From contig CAIYWF010000086.1 of assembly GCA_903929845.1 (NCBI GenBank), positions 1 through 6,180 of the forward strand: a stretch of DNA of 6,180 nt. The letters are read 5' to 3'. Source of the DNA: an uncultured Chlorobiaceae bacterium. GTDB taxonomy: Bacteria > Bacteroidota > Chlorobiia > Chlorobiales > Chlorobiaceae. The translations under genes and the position numbers were made by a program. Every line of letters starts with the position of its first letter. The stretch's first letter is position 1. Below the pieces are notes generated by a model. The model did no database searches and was not told the DNA's origin. It saw only the letters and a list, made by a program, of their open reading frames with translations. Shown in pieces: positions 1 to 4,768 of the stretch.

Positions 1-2
1 CC

Positions 3-527
3 GAAAGTGTTGCAGAGAACAGCGTTGATGGTGTCACAGCACCTCTCTTCTATGTGCTGTTCTTCGGTCCGGTCGGCGCCATTGCCTACAAGGCGATCAA
101 TACGCTCGACTCCACCTTTGGCTATAAAAATGAACGCTATCTTGAGTTTGGCTGGGCTGCGGCCAAGCTTGACGATCTTGCCAACTATCTGCCAGCAAGA
201 GTAACGGTTCTCGTCATTGCACTGGCGGCGGCTATCAGTAAACTCCAGATTTATGATATCTTTCAAGCCGTTCGTCAGGGTGCCAGGATTCACGCAAGTC
301 CCAATGCCGGATATCCAGAATGCGCTTATGCCGGTGCGCTCGGCGTCACCTTTGGCGGTGGCAGGAGTTACGGTGGGGAGTTCCATAATTCCCCATTGCT
401 TGGTGTCAGAGCGGGGAAGTGTTCGTCGCTCACGATCCGTCAGAGTGTGAGGCTGATGCGGATGACGGCGGTGTTGTTTCTTGCTCTTGGGGTGGGGATC
501 AGAGTGGTGTTGCAGTTGGTGGTGTAA
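3..527 (+). CDS. cbiB: Adenosylcobinamide-phosphate synthase CbiB/CobD, C-terminal part (5' end outside window)
   Basis: This membrane enzyme attaches the aminopropanol (phosphate) arm to adenosylcobyric acid, a late step of cobalamin synthesis. The frame is open from the window start and gives 174 residues, about the C-terminal half of a family that is usually near 300-330. Seen directly: the family signature ESVAENSVDGVTAP at the very start, a hydrophobic stretch (FYVLFFGPVGAIAYKA), the conserved FGWAAAKLDDLANYLPAR block, and SPNAGYPECAYAGALGV followed by a Gly-rich loop and GGE. A last membrane helix (about residues 153-173) ends the protein at the TAA at 525-527. The gene is clearly GC-richer than the genes at 2205-4768. 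In a normal cobalamin operon cobO or another cob gene would follow closely; here cobO is about 4.2 kb downstream. The family call is secure. The symbol cbiB or cobD depends on naming convention. Confidence 0.93.
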   Translation, partial: ESVAENSVDGVTAPLFYVLFFGPVGAIAYKAINTLDSTFGYKNERYLEFGWAAAKLDDLANYLPARVTVLVIALAAAISKLQIYDIFQAVRQGARIHASPNAGYPECAYAGALGVTFGGGRSYGGEFHNSPLLGVRAGKCSSLTIRQSVRLMRMTAVLFLALGVGIRVVLQLVV

Positions 528-529
528 AT

Positions 530-555
530 GCTGCGCTTCGCGCATCGAAGTGTAA
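530..555 (+). repeat. Degenerate copy of the GAGTA/GTATCGA palindromic repeat (R0)
   Basis: Just after the cbiB stop codon there is GCGC, a 3-base loop TTC, GCGC, then ATCGAAGTG. This matches the inner hairpin and right arm of the full repeats at 588-625 and 1046-1082. The GAGTA box and left outer arm are not recognisable. It is probably an eroded copy, but the resemblance is short enough that chance cannot be excluded. Confidence 0.4.
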
Positions 556-587
556 TATAGTGTCCGGCGGCTTGGGAAAGTGTAAAT

Positions 588-625
588 CGGTCGCCGAGTA
601 GCGCGAAGCGCGTATCGAGGCGCAG
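588..625 (+). repeat. Palindromic repeat R1 (+ orientation), upstream of the GIY-YIG gene
   Basis: Layout seen: left arm GGTCGCC (589-595), GAGTA (596-600), inner stem GCGC-GAA-GCGC (601-611), GTATCGA (612-618), right arm GGCGCAG (619-625). The inner stem pairs perfectly. The outer stem pairs over CGCC/GGCG only. It ends about 60 bases before the nuclease start. The 22 bases before the left arm (566-588) resemble those before R4 (1083-1105), so the repeated unit is larger than the palindrome. Confidence 0.9.
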
Positions 626-632
626 CGGTAAC

Positions 633-663
633 TTGACGGACAATCAAGGAAATAGCTTACAAT
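633..663 (+). promoter_or_regulatory. Possible sigma70-like promoter for the GIY-YIG gene
   Basis: TTGACG at 633-638 (5 of 6 to the -35 consensus) and TACAAT at 658-663 (5 of 6 to the -10 consensus) are separated by 19 bases, slightly longer than the ideal 17. A start site near 670 would give a very short leader before the ATG at 685. No Shine-Dalgarno sequence is evident. This is a match by eye and has no experimental support. Confidence 0.4.
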
Positions 664-684
664 AACCTCTGATTTCAGATACTC

Positions 685-975
685 ATGGGTTTTATGTATA
701 TCTTAAAATGCGCTGATGGAAGCTATTATACCGGCAGTACTGTCAATTTGGAAATCCGTTTCCATCAACATCAGCATGGCGAGGGTGCAAATTATACGAA
801 AAAGAGACTGCCGGTAGAGTTGATCTATTTTGAAGAGTATTCGCGAATAGATGAAGCTTTTTACAGAGAAAAGCAGGTGCAGCATTGGAGCAGGAAAAAG
901 AAAGAAGCATTGATTGAAGGTAAATATTCTGATTTGCCAGAGCTTGCGAAAAAGATATGGAAGAAGGACGCATGA
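685..975 (+). CDS. Small stand-alone GIY-YIG nuclease-domain protein
   Basis: The 96-residue protein is essentially one GIY-YIG nuclease domain of the COG2827/YhbQ-like group. Seen: the GIY-equivalent MYILKC (residues 4-9), the YIG-equivalent YYTGST (14-19), candidate catalytic Arg25 in NLEIR, His29/His31 just after it, Tyr37 in the NYTKKRLPVEL block (36-46), and candidate metal-binding Glu62 in YREKQVQHW (60-68), followed by a basic tail. The domain seems complete, so it is probably active. Known for the superfamily: members cut DNA by a single-metal mechanism. The substrate of this small class is often unknown. The ATG at 685 is chosen because it places MGFMYILKC at the usual N-terminus; Met4 (694) is an alternative. 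The gene lies between repeat R1 (about 60 bases upstream) and repeats R2a/R2b (first base about 2-3 bases after the stop). That placement suggests the repeats are its target or its vehicle, which is inference. Confidence 0.9.
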   Translation: MGFMYILKCADGSYYTGSTVNLEIRFHQHQHGEGANYTKKRLPVELIYFEEYSRIDEAFYREKQVQHWSRKKKEALIEGKYSDLPELAKKIWKKDA

Positions 976-976
976 A

Positions 977-991
977 CCGGTCGCCGAGTAG
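977..991 (+). repeat. Half-copy of the palindromic repeat (R2a)
   Basis: The 15 bases CCGGTCGCCGAGTAG are repeated exactly at 998-1012, where they begin the full repeat R2b. In this copy only the left arm and the GAGTA box are present. The sequence then departs (CTATCT) before R2b begins. It starts one base after the nuclease stop codon. It may be a break or insertion footprint. Confidence 0.85.
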
Positions 992-997
992 CTATCT

Positions 998-1036
998 CCG
1001 GTCGCCGAGTAGGCCGAAGGCCGTATCGAGGCGCAG
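998..1036 (+). repeat. Palindromic repeat R2b (+ orientation), just downstream of the GIY-YIG gene
   Basis: Left arm GGTCGCC (1000-1006), GAGTA (1007-1011), inner stem GGCC-GAA-GGCC (1012-1022), GTATCGA (1023-1029), right arm GGCGCAG (1030-1036). It matches R1 in both arms and both boxes. Its inner stem is GGCC/GGCC instead of GCGC/GCGC, so pairing is kept by compensating changes. Confidence 0.9.
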
Positions 1037-1045
1037 GTTGGTGAT

Positions 1046-1082
1046 GGTCACTTCGATACGCGCTTTGCGCTACTCAGTGACC
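1046..1082 (-). repeat. Palindromic repeat R3 (- orientation)
   Basis: On the + strand: GGTCACT (1046-1052), TCGATAC (1053-1059), GCGC-TTT-GCGC (1060-1070), TACTC (1071-1075), AGTGACC (1076-1082). The outer stem is a perfect 7 base pairs and the inner stem 4 base pairs, with an asymmetric internal loop between them. It lies 9 bases from R2b and points the opposite way, so R2b and R3 form a head-to-head pair. It is nearly identical to R5 (2101-2136). Confidence 0.92.
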
Positions 1083-1105
1083 GGTGGCTTGGTTAGGTGT
1101 AGATC

Positions 1106-1141
1106 GGTCGTTGAGTAGGGCGAAGCCCGTATCGAAACGAC
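1106..1141 (+). repeat. Palindromic repeat R4 (+ orientation), upstream of the Bro-N gene
   Basis: Left arm GGTCGTT (1106-1112), GAGTA (1113-1117), inner stem GGGC-GAA-GCCC (1118-1128), GTATCGA (1129-1135), right arm AACGAC (1136-1141). Both stems are perfect, with base pairs different from those of R1, R2b, R3 and R5. It ends about 70 bases before the Bro-N start codon. It has no T-tract, so it is not a classical terminator. Confidence 0.92.
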
Positions 1142-1212
1142 TTGTATCTACCAAAGATATAAACAGAAATGCTTCATGGGACACCAGTTGTCCTCACTTA
1201 ACATATTTTAGA

Positions 1213-2043
1213 ATGAGCACTATCAAACTGTTTGAAGAAAAAAAAGTGCGAAGCCATTGGGATGCCGAAACAGAGGTTTGGTACTTTTCCGTAATTGATG
1301 TTGTTGAAATATTAACAGACAGCCCCAGACCAAGAAAATATTGGAATGCGCTGAAAACTAAACTAAAAGCAGAAGGAAATGAAACGTCCCAAAAATTGGG
1401 ACAGTTGAAAATGCAGGCAGAAGACGGAAAAATGCGGGAAACAGATGTTGCTGATACAGCAACATTATTGCGGATTATTCAGTCCATCCCTTCGCCCAAA
1501 GCAGAACCCTTTAAACAATGGCTGGCGAAGGTAGGTTATGAGCGGATGCAGGAGATGAATGATCCATCATTGGGTATGGATAGAGCTCGTGCAAACTGGC
1601 AAAAAATGGGGCGTAGCGAAAAATGGATTCAGCAGCGAATGACCGGGCAGGAAACCAGAAATAAACTCACTGATTATTGGAAAGATGCAGGTATAAAAGA
1701 AAAAGATGAGTTCGCTATGCTTACCAACATCATTCATAAGGAATGGACTGAGTTAACGGTAAAGGAGCATAAACAGTTAAAAGGGTTGGAATGGCAGAAT
1801 CTTCGTGACCACATGAGTGAAGCGGAATTGATTTTTACGGCATTAGCAGAACTTTCGACCCGTCAAATTGCAGATAGTGAAAAAGCACAGGGCTTAACCG
1901 AGAATACAAAGGCAAGTAAAAAAGGTGGATCTGTAGCCAGGAATGCACGCAAAGAATTGGAAGCAAAAACCGGAAAATCGGTTATAACAGGTGAGAATTT
2001 TCTGCCTCCTTCTGAAGAGGAGAAATTGCTTCAGAGAAAGTAG
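1213..2043 (+). CDS. Bro-N domain protein (phage antirepressor / DinD-like family)
   Basis: The 276-residue product begins MSTIKLFEEKKVRSHWD and matches the common bacterial Bro-N proteins that resemble E. coli DinD. Seen: an N-terminal Bro-N-like region (about 1-110) with WYFSVIDVVEIL, RPRKYWNALKTKLK, LGQLKMQAEDGK and TDVADTATLLRIIQSIPSPK; a middle helical region with GYERMQEMNDP; and a C-terminal block (about 238-264) with GGSVARNARKELEAKTGK and SVITGENFL, typical of the family. Bro-N domains bind DNA in viral and phage homologues; the role of these chromosomal members is not well established. An in-frame ATG at 1084 would add 43 residues, but that extension only translates repeat R4 and shares nothing with the family, so 1213 is chosen. 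No clear Shine-Dalgarno site precedes it. Repeats R4 and R5 lie on either side, which suggests the gene travelled with them or was inserted among them. Confidence 0.85.
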   Translation: MSTIKLFEEKKVRSHWDAETEVWYFSVIDVVEILTDSPRPRKYWNALKTKLKAEGNETSQKLGQLKMQAEDGKMRETDVADTATLLRIIQSIPSPKAEPFKQWLAKVGYERMQEMNDPSLGMDRARANWQKMGRSEKWIQQRMTGQETRNKLTDYWKDAGIKEKDEFAMLTNIIHKEWTELTVKEHKQLKGLEWQNLRDHMSEAELIFTALAELSTRQIADSEKAQGLTENTKASKKGGSVARNARKELEAKTGKSVITGENFLPPSEEEKLLQRK

Positions 2044-2100
2044 TGAATATGTTCATTTTACAATCCGGAGACTGAGTCCGAAGAGCGGGTTTGGCGAGAT

Positions 2101-2136
2101 GGTCACCTCGATACGCGCTTTGCGCTACTCGGTGAC
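2101..2136 (-). repeat. Palindromic repeat R5 (- orientation), downstream of the Bro-N gene
   Basis: On the + strand: GGTCACC (2101-2107), TCGATAC (2108-2114), GCGC-TTT-GCGC (2115-2125), TACTC (2126-2130), GGTGAC (2131-2136). It differs from R3 inside the stems at one position per arm, T to C and A to G, which swaps one base pair for another. The preceding bases GATGGTCAC are also shared with R3. It lies about 57 bases after the Bro-N stop codon. Confidence 0.92.
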
Positions 2137-2204
2137 TGGCGGCGGTGGTGTATTGAAAGTATATTTAGCAGTGGGATTGAGATCGTAATCAATAATTACT
2201 AAAA

Positions 2205-2570
2205 ATGGAAAAAATATTGACTGAATTGTTGGTTGAGTTATTGGATTATCTGAGTAAAGATCAGAGAAATTCGGAGTTGGTTGAGATTGATTTTTCGGAA
2301 GAAATTAAGAAATTAATAATTGATAAACTTGATAAAATCACCTCTTCAGATAAAATTAACGATCTTAAAAATCATGTCGTTGAGTGCTCATGGGGGACAT
2401 ATATTATTGGTGTTGAATGGAAAAGTAGTATAAAAGAATTGTGTTTAGTATGTGAGGAGGGGAGGTGGCCAATTGTTCATATAAAAAAGGGTGGTAACAT
2501 TGTTATTAAGCCATTAGAAATTCAAAAATATTTAAATAATACACAATATGGAAATATTTTTCTATACTGA
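2205..2570 (+). CDS. Hypothetical protein, 121 residues
   Basis: I do not recognise this protein. The first 55 residues are helical and rich in Leu, Glu, Lys and Asp, including LLVELLDYL and EEIKKLIIDKLDKI. The second half looks like a small beta-rich fold (VVECSWGTYIIGVEW, ELCLVCEEGRWPIVHI, GGNIVIK). There is no signal peptide or membrane segment, so it is probably cytoplasmic. The start ATG at 2205 follows an A-rich stretch without a clear Shine-Dalgarno sequence. Base use is strongly AT-rich, like the two genes after it and unlike cbiB and cobO. A small acidic protein in an accessory island could be an immunity or antitoxin protein, but nothing in the sequence shows that. Coding status rests on length, composition and lack of a competing frame. 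Confidence 0.6.
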   Translation: MEKILTELLVELLDYLSKDQRNSELVEIDFSEEIKKLIIDKLDKITSSDKINDLKNHVVECSWGTYIIGVEWKSSIKELCLVCEEGRWPIVHIKKGGNIVIKPLEIQKYLNNTQYGNIFLY

Positions 2571-2659
2571 TATTTGAGAATTTTTTTTTCATTAAAATTG
2601 CTTTCCTTTTGTTTGCTTTGTAAAAAAAACTTATAAATGTATTAATAATATTTTTTGAT

Positions 2660-3997
2660 ATGTTTAAATCAATATTTTCATTTAAAGGAAGAATAAGAAG
2701 ACTTGAGTATGGTATAAGCACTATTATCTATTCATTCTCAACTGCGATTCTAAAGTTAACAATTTCTTCAATAGCAGCAAATAATCACACGAATTCATTT
2801 TCCGAATATCGACTTCTTTTTTTATTATTAATTTTACCATTATTGTTTTTTTGGTGTACACAAGGCGCTAAAAGATGTCATGATATTAACAAAAATGGAT
2901 GGTGGCAATTAATACCATTTTTTCCATTTTTCTTAATCTTTAAAGAAGGTGACTTCGGTGATAACAAGTATGGTAAAACCCCAAAAGATCAGGATAAAGA
3001 TAATCTGAAAAATAAAAAAGTCGCCTCTATTGCTGGCACAAATATTAAGAAAAAAAATAATGAGTTAAATATATATTCACTACAAAACGATTTCGACACC
3101 AAAAAGAAAACTTTAGTAAAACTTAAAGAAGAAAAAATTATATCAGATAACTTATATGAAATTAAATTACTTGATTTAGAAAATCAATTCAAAAAAGATA
3201 AGGAAGATTTGCTTCTTAAGCATAAAAATAAAAAAACAGATCAAGCAATTTCTGAGAGATTTAATTCTGAGAGAAAAACGTTAGATCAATCTTTAGACTT
3301 AAAGTTACTTACTAAAGAAGAGCATCAAGTAATGGTTGACGATCTTTATAATAAGATCAAGAAAGACGTACAATATGTTTTTGAAAAGCAGGTTAATAAT
3401 CCAAATACTTCAGTCGATGAAAGTAGTAACTCCGCTGTTAGCGATGCTTCTTCTGTTGTTTTTCTTGCGTCTTTAGTGGTGGTATTAATTATGATTGTAA
3501 TATTTGTAGCAGTATCAAGCAAAGCACCTACAGCTCCTGAAGCTCCAGTAGAAGCACCCATCGAAGCTCCCGCAAAATATCCACCCCCATCTATTACGAC
3601 TGAAATTCTAAAAAATGAAAGGGTCTTTAAAATTGGTGAAAATTATGGCGGCGGTATAATTTTTTCTCTTGATAGTACAGGTAAACATGGTTTGATTGCT
3701 TCAGCAGAAGACCAAAGTTCTTGGAGTGAATGGGTGAATGCGTTATTAATATGCAGGAAATATCGCGGGGGTGGTTTTAGTGATTGGTATCTACCGAGTA
3801 AAGATGAACTTGATAATCTTTATAAATATTGCAATGCTGTAGCTGATACTTTTGAAAGCGACGACAAGACTACCTTTTACTGGACATCAACAGAGAATAG
3901 TGCGACACATGCGTGGGCTCAGAATTTTAGTAATGGTAATCAGATTTCTGGTGCGAAAGACGCTTTGGCTCGTGTTCGTCCTGTGCGGGCTTTTTAA
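2660..3997 (+). CDS. DUF805 - SHOCT-like - TM - DUF1566 membrane protein, putative diversity-generating retroelement target
   Basis: This 445-residue protein has a composite architecture. Residues 1-109 are a DUF805 membrane domain: FSFKGRIRRLEY near the start, hydrophobic segments at about 20-40, 51-66 and 81-94, QGAKRCHDINKNGWW (68-82), and the closing GDFGDNKYGKTP. Residues 150-175 (LVKLKEEKIISDNLYEIK) and about 203-233 (LDLKLLTKEEH) are two SHOCT-like segments in a charged, probably helical region. A transmembrane helix lies at 266-286. A Pro/Ala-rich linker (289-310) with APEAPVEAPIEAPA leads to a DUF1566 (Lcl C-terminal) domain at about 320-445, with YGGGIIF, GFSDWYLPSKDELDNLY, FYWTSTEN and the end RVRPVRAF. 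DUF1566 is a known ligand-binding-type domain often displayed outside the membrane and is one of the domains used as a target by diversity-generating retroelements. The protein is probably a membrane-anchored display protein; topology is uncertain. The gene is very AT-rich and has no evident Shine-Dalgarno site. Confidence 0.85.
   Translation: MFKSIFSFKGRIRRLEYGISTIIYSFSTAILKLTISSIAANNHTNSFSEYRLLFLLLILPLLFFWCTQGAKRCHDINKNGWWQLIPFFPFFLIFKEGDFGDNKYGKTPKDQDKDNLKNKKVASIAGTNIKKKNNELNIYSLQNDFDTKKKTLVKLKEEKIISDNLYEIKLLDLENQFKKDKEDLLLKHKNKKTDQAISERFNSERKTLDQSLDLKLLTKEEHQVMVDDLYNKIKKDVQYVFEKQVNNPNTSVDESSNSAVSDASSVVFLASLVVVLIMIVIFVAVSSKAPTAPEAPVEAPIEAPAKYPPPSITTEILKNERVFKIGENYGGGIIFSLDSTGKHGLIASAEDQSSWSEWVNALLICRKYRGGGFSDWYLPSKDELDNLYKYCNAVADTFESDDKTTFYWTSTENSATHAWAQNFSNGNQISGAKDALARVRPVRAF
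3881..3997 (+). other. Putative DGR variable region (VR) at the 3' end of the DUF1566 gene
   Basis: Fourteen codons between residues 414 and 437 look variable. Ten end in T or C: Ser414 AGT, His417 CAT, Ala420 GCT, Ser424 AGT, Ile429 ATT, Ser430 TCT, Gly431 GGT, Asp434 GAC, Ala435 GCT, Ala437 GCT. They are interleaved with fixed AAT codons (Asn413, 422, 425, 427). That is the pattern expected if adenines of AAY codons in a template were replaced during mutagenic retrohoming. The last codons (3971-3994, encoding RVRPVRAF) are GC-richer and would form the invariant end that guides retrohoming. Gly/Cys/Ser/Ala-type substitutions reachable from AAY are known for DGR variable regions. No template repeat or reverse transcriptase is in the window, so this is inferred from pattern. 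Confidence 0.6.
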
Positions 3998-4063
3998 TCT
4001 CTAAGGGTTTAATTTTCAACCGTTTGCGGTGAATTATGTTAAACTTTCTCCCAAAAACAGATA

Positions 4064-4085
4064 CCCCGCTGCTTGCGGAGGGGGG
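4064..4085 (+). terminator. GC-rich hairpin after the DUF1566 gene; possible terminator or small repeat
   Basis: CCCCGC (4064-4069), loop TGCTT, GCGG (4075-4078), a bulged A, then a G-run (4080-4085). The inner stem CCGC/GCGG is perfect and two further C-G pairs form across the bulge. It stands out in AT-rich surroundings. Only a weak T-rich stretch (GTTCATTT) follows, so rho-independent termination is possible but not strong. It could instead be an eroded copy of a dispersed hairpin repeat beginning ATACCCCGC. It lies about 70 bases past the putative variable region. Confidence 0.4.
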
Positions 4086-4153
4086 CGTTCATTTAAGAAA
4101 AATCTCCTCGTGATAGTACAGTTTTTATACCCATTATTGCTAAGTGTTTTGTT

Positions 4154-4768
4154 ATGAATTTTAAGGAAACAATAAATATAATTAAAATAATTTTTGAGTT
4201 TCTTGTGCCATTAATATCTATTTTCACCTTAATTAAAGGTATTTGTGAATACTCAAAAGCACAGAAATGGAAAAAATCTGAGTTTCTTGCCAAAGAAATA
4301 AAAGAGTTTAATAATGATTCTGATGTACAAAATGCATTTTTAATGCTCGATTGGAATAATATAGATATAACAACTTTAAATATAAATGTAGAGGAAACTA
4401 AGAAGATATATTTTAATGATCGTCTGTTTGAAAATTCGTTAAAACATCATAAGGAAAAAACATTTACTCCAGAGGAAGCAGTTATTAGATTAATTATGGA
4501 TGCGTTTTTGTTTAAGCTTGGAATGTTTCAGAATTATCTCGAGAGTAAACTTATTACTGCGAATGATCTGAAACCTTATATTATTTATTGGATAGAAATT
4601 ATCGGTGATACTAATAACGATAGAAAAAGTAAGAGCGTCAGGCTTCAGCTTTGGAGATATATTAATTATTATCGATATGATTCTGTTATCAAACTTTGCA
4701 AAAATTATGGGTTTAATATTGGAACTGAGAAGAAACCGATCTTAACAACATACAAAACTGAAGCTTAA
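4154..4768 (+). CDS. Hypothetical membrane-anchored protein, 204 residues
   Basis: One N-terminal hydrophobic segment (about residues 9-31, with IIKIIFEFLVPLISIFTLI) is followed by a soluble, mainly helical domain. Recognisable blocks are EYSKAQKWKKSEFLAKEIKEF (about 33-53), NAFLMLDWNNIDI, FTPEEAVIRLIMDAFLFKLGMF, LKPYIIYWIEIIGD and LWRYINYYRYDSV. I have seen similar proteins annotated as hypothetical in other bacteria (pattern AQKWK...EFVAKEIKEF with a DAFLDGL-type block), but I know of no assigned function. With no signal peptidase site evident, the bulk is probably cytoplasmic and tethered to the membrane. The ATG at 4154 is used because it precedes the hydrophobic segment; no Shine-Dalgarno site is clear. 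Strong AT bias matches the two preceding genes. It ends 6 bases before cobO, so the GC shift back to core sequence falls right at its stop. Confidence 0.75.
   Translation: MNFKETINIIKIIFEFLVPLISIFTLIKGICEYSKAQKWKKSEFLAKEIKEFNNDSDVQNAFLMLDWNNIDITTLNINVEETKKIYFNDRLFENSLKHHKEKTFTPEEAVIRLIMDAFLFKLGMFQNYLESKLITANDLKPYIIYWIEIIGDTNNDRKSKSVRLQLWRYINYYRYDSVIKLCKNYGFNIGTEKKPILTTYKTEA

Larger units (their letters stand above)
530..1141 (+). mobile_element. Candidate repeat-bracketed GIY-YIG module
   Basis: The nuclease gene plus repeats R0, R1, R2a, R2b, R3 and R4 form a compact block of about 0.6 kb with no other coding sequence. The stretch before R1 (566-601) resembles the stretch before R4 (1083-1118) in order and spacing, as if one end unit occurs on both sides of the gene. 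No transposase, recombinase or clear target-site duplication is visible. Calling it mobile is inference by analogy with REP/RAYT systems, where a single nuclease gene is flanked by palindromes it acts on. Confidence 0.35.
528..4768. other. Accessory insertion between cbiB and cobO
   Basis: The flanking genes belong to one pathway and are GC-richer. The interior carries a repeat-embedded nuclease, a Bro-N gene and three strongly AT-rich genes without any cobalamin role. There are two compositional zones: a mixed one (528-2190) with the palindromic repeats and a very AT-rich one (about 2190-4768) without them, so at least two acquisition events are likely. No integrase, tRNA gene or end-to-end direct repeat is visible. 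No gene-free stretch exceeds 300 bases; the longest, 976-1212, holds repeats R2a to R4. Confidence 0.6.

Noticed and set aside
440..643. Minus-strand open frame across the cbiB end and repeat R1
   Set aside because: Its start is produced by translating the repeat, it overlaps cbiB, and it shows no protein-like conservation pattern.
588..1141. CRISPR array
   Set aside because: The repeats are palindromic, occur in both orientations, have irregular spacing (9 to over 900 bases) and vary in their stems; there are no uniform spacers and no cas genes.
588..2136. Palindromic repeats as ordinary rho-independent terminators
   Set aside because: None is followed by a T-tract, most lie head-to-head or upstream of genes, and the fixed unpaired boxes are not explained by termination.
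2571..2659. Promoter for the DUF805-DUF1566 gene
   Set aside because: TTGCTT and TATAAA occur, but at spacings (13 or 28 bases) that do not fit a standard promoter, and the region is so AT-rich that such matches are expected by chance.
3998..4153. DGR reverse transcriptase, accessory gene or template repeat near the variable region
   Set aside because: No frame in the window shows reverse transcriptase motifs and no second copy of the 3881-3997 sequence is present; if the system exists its core is elsewhere.
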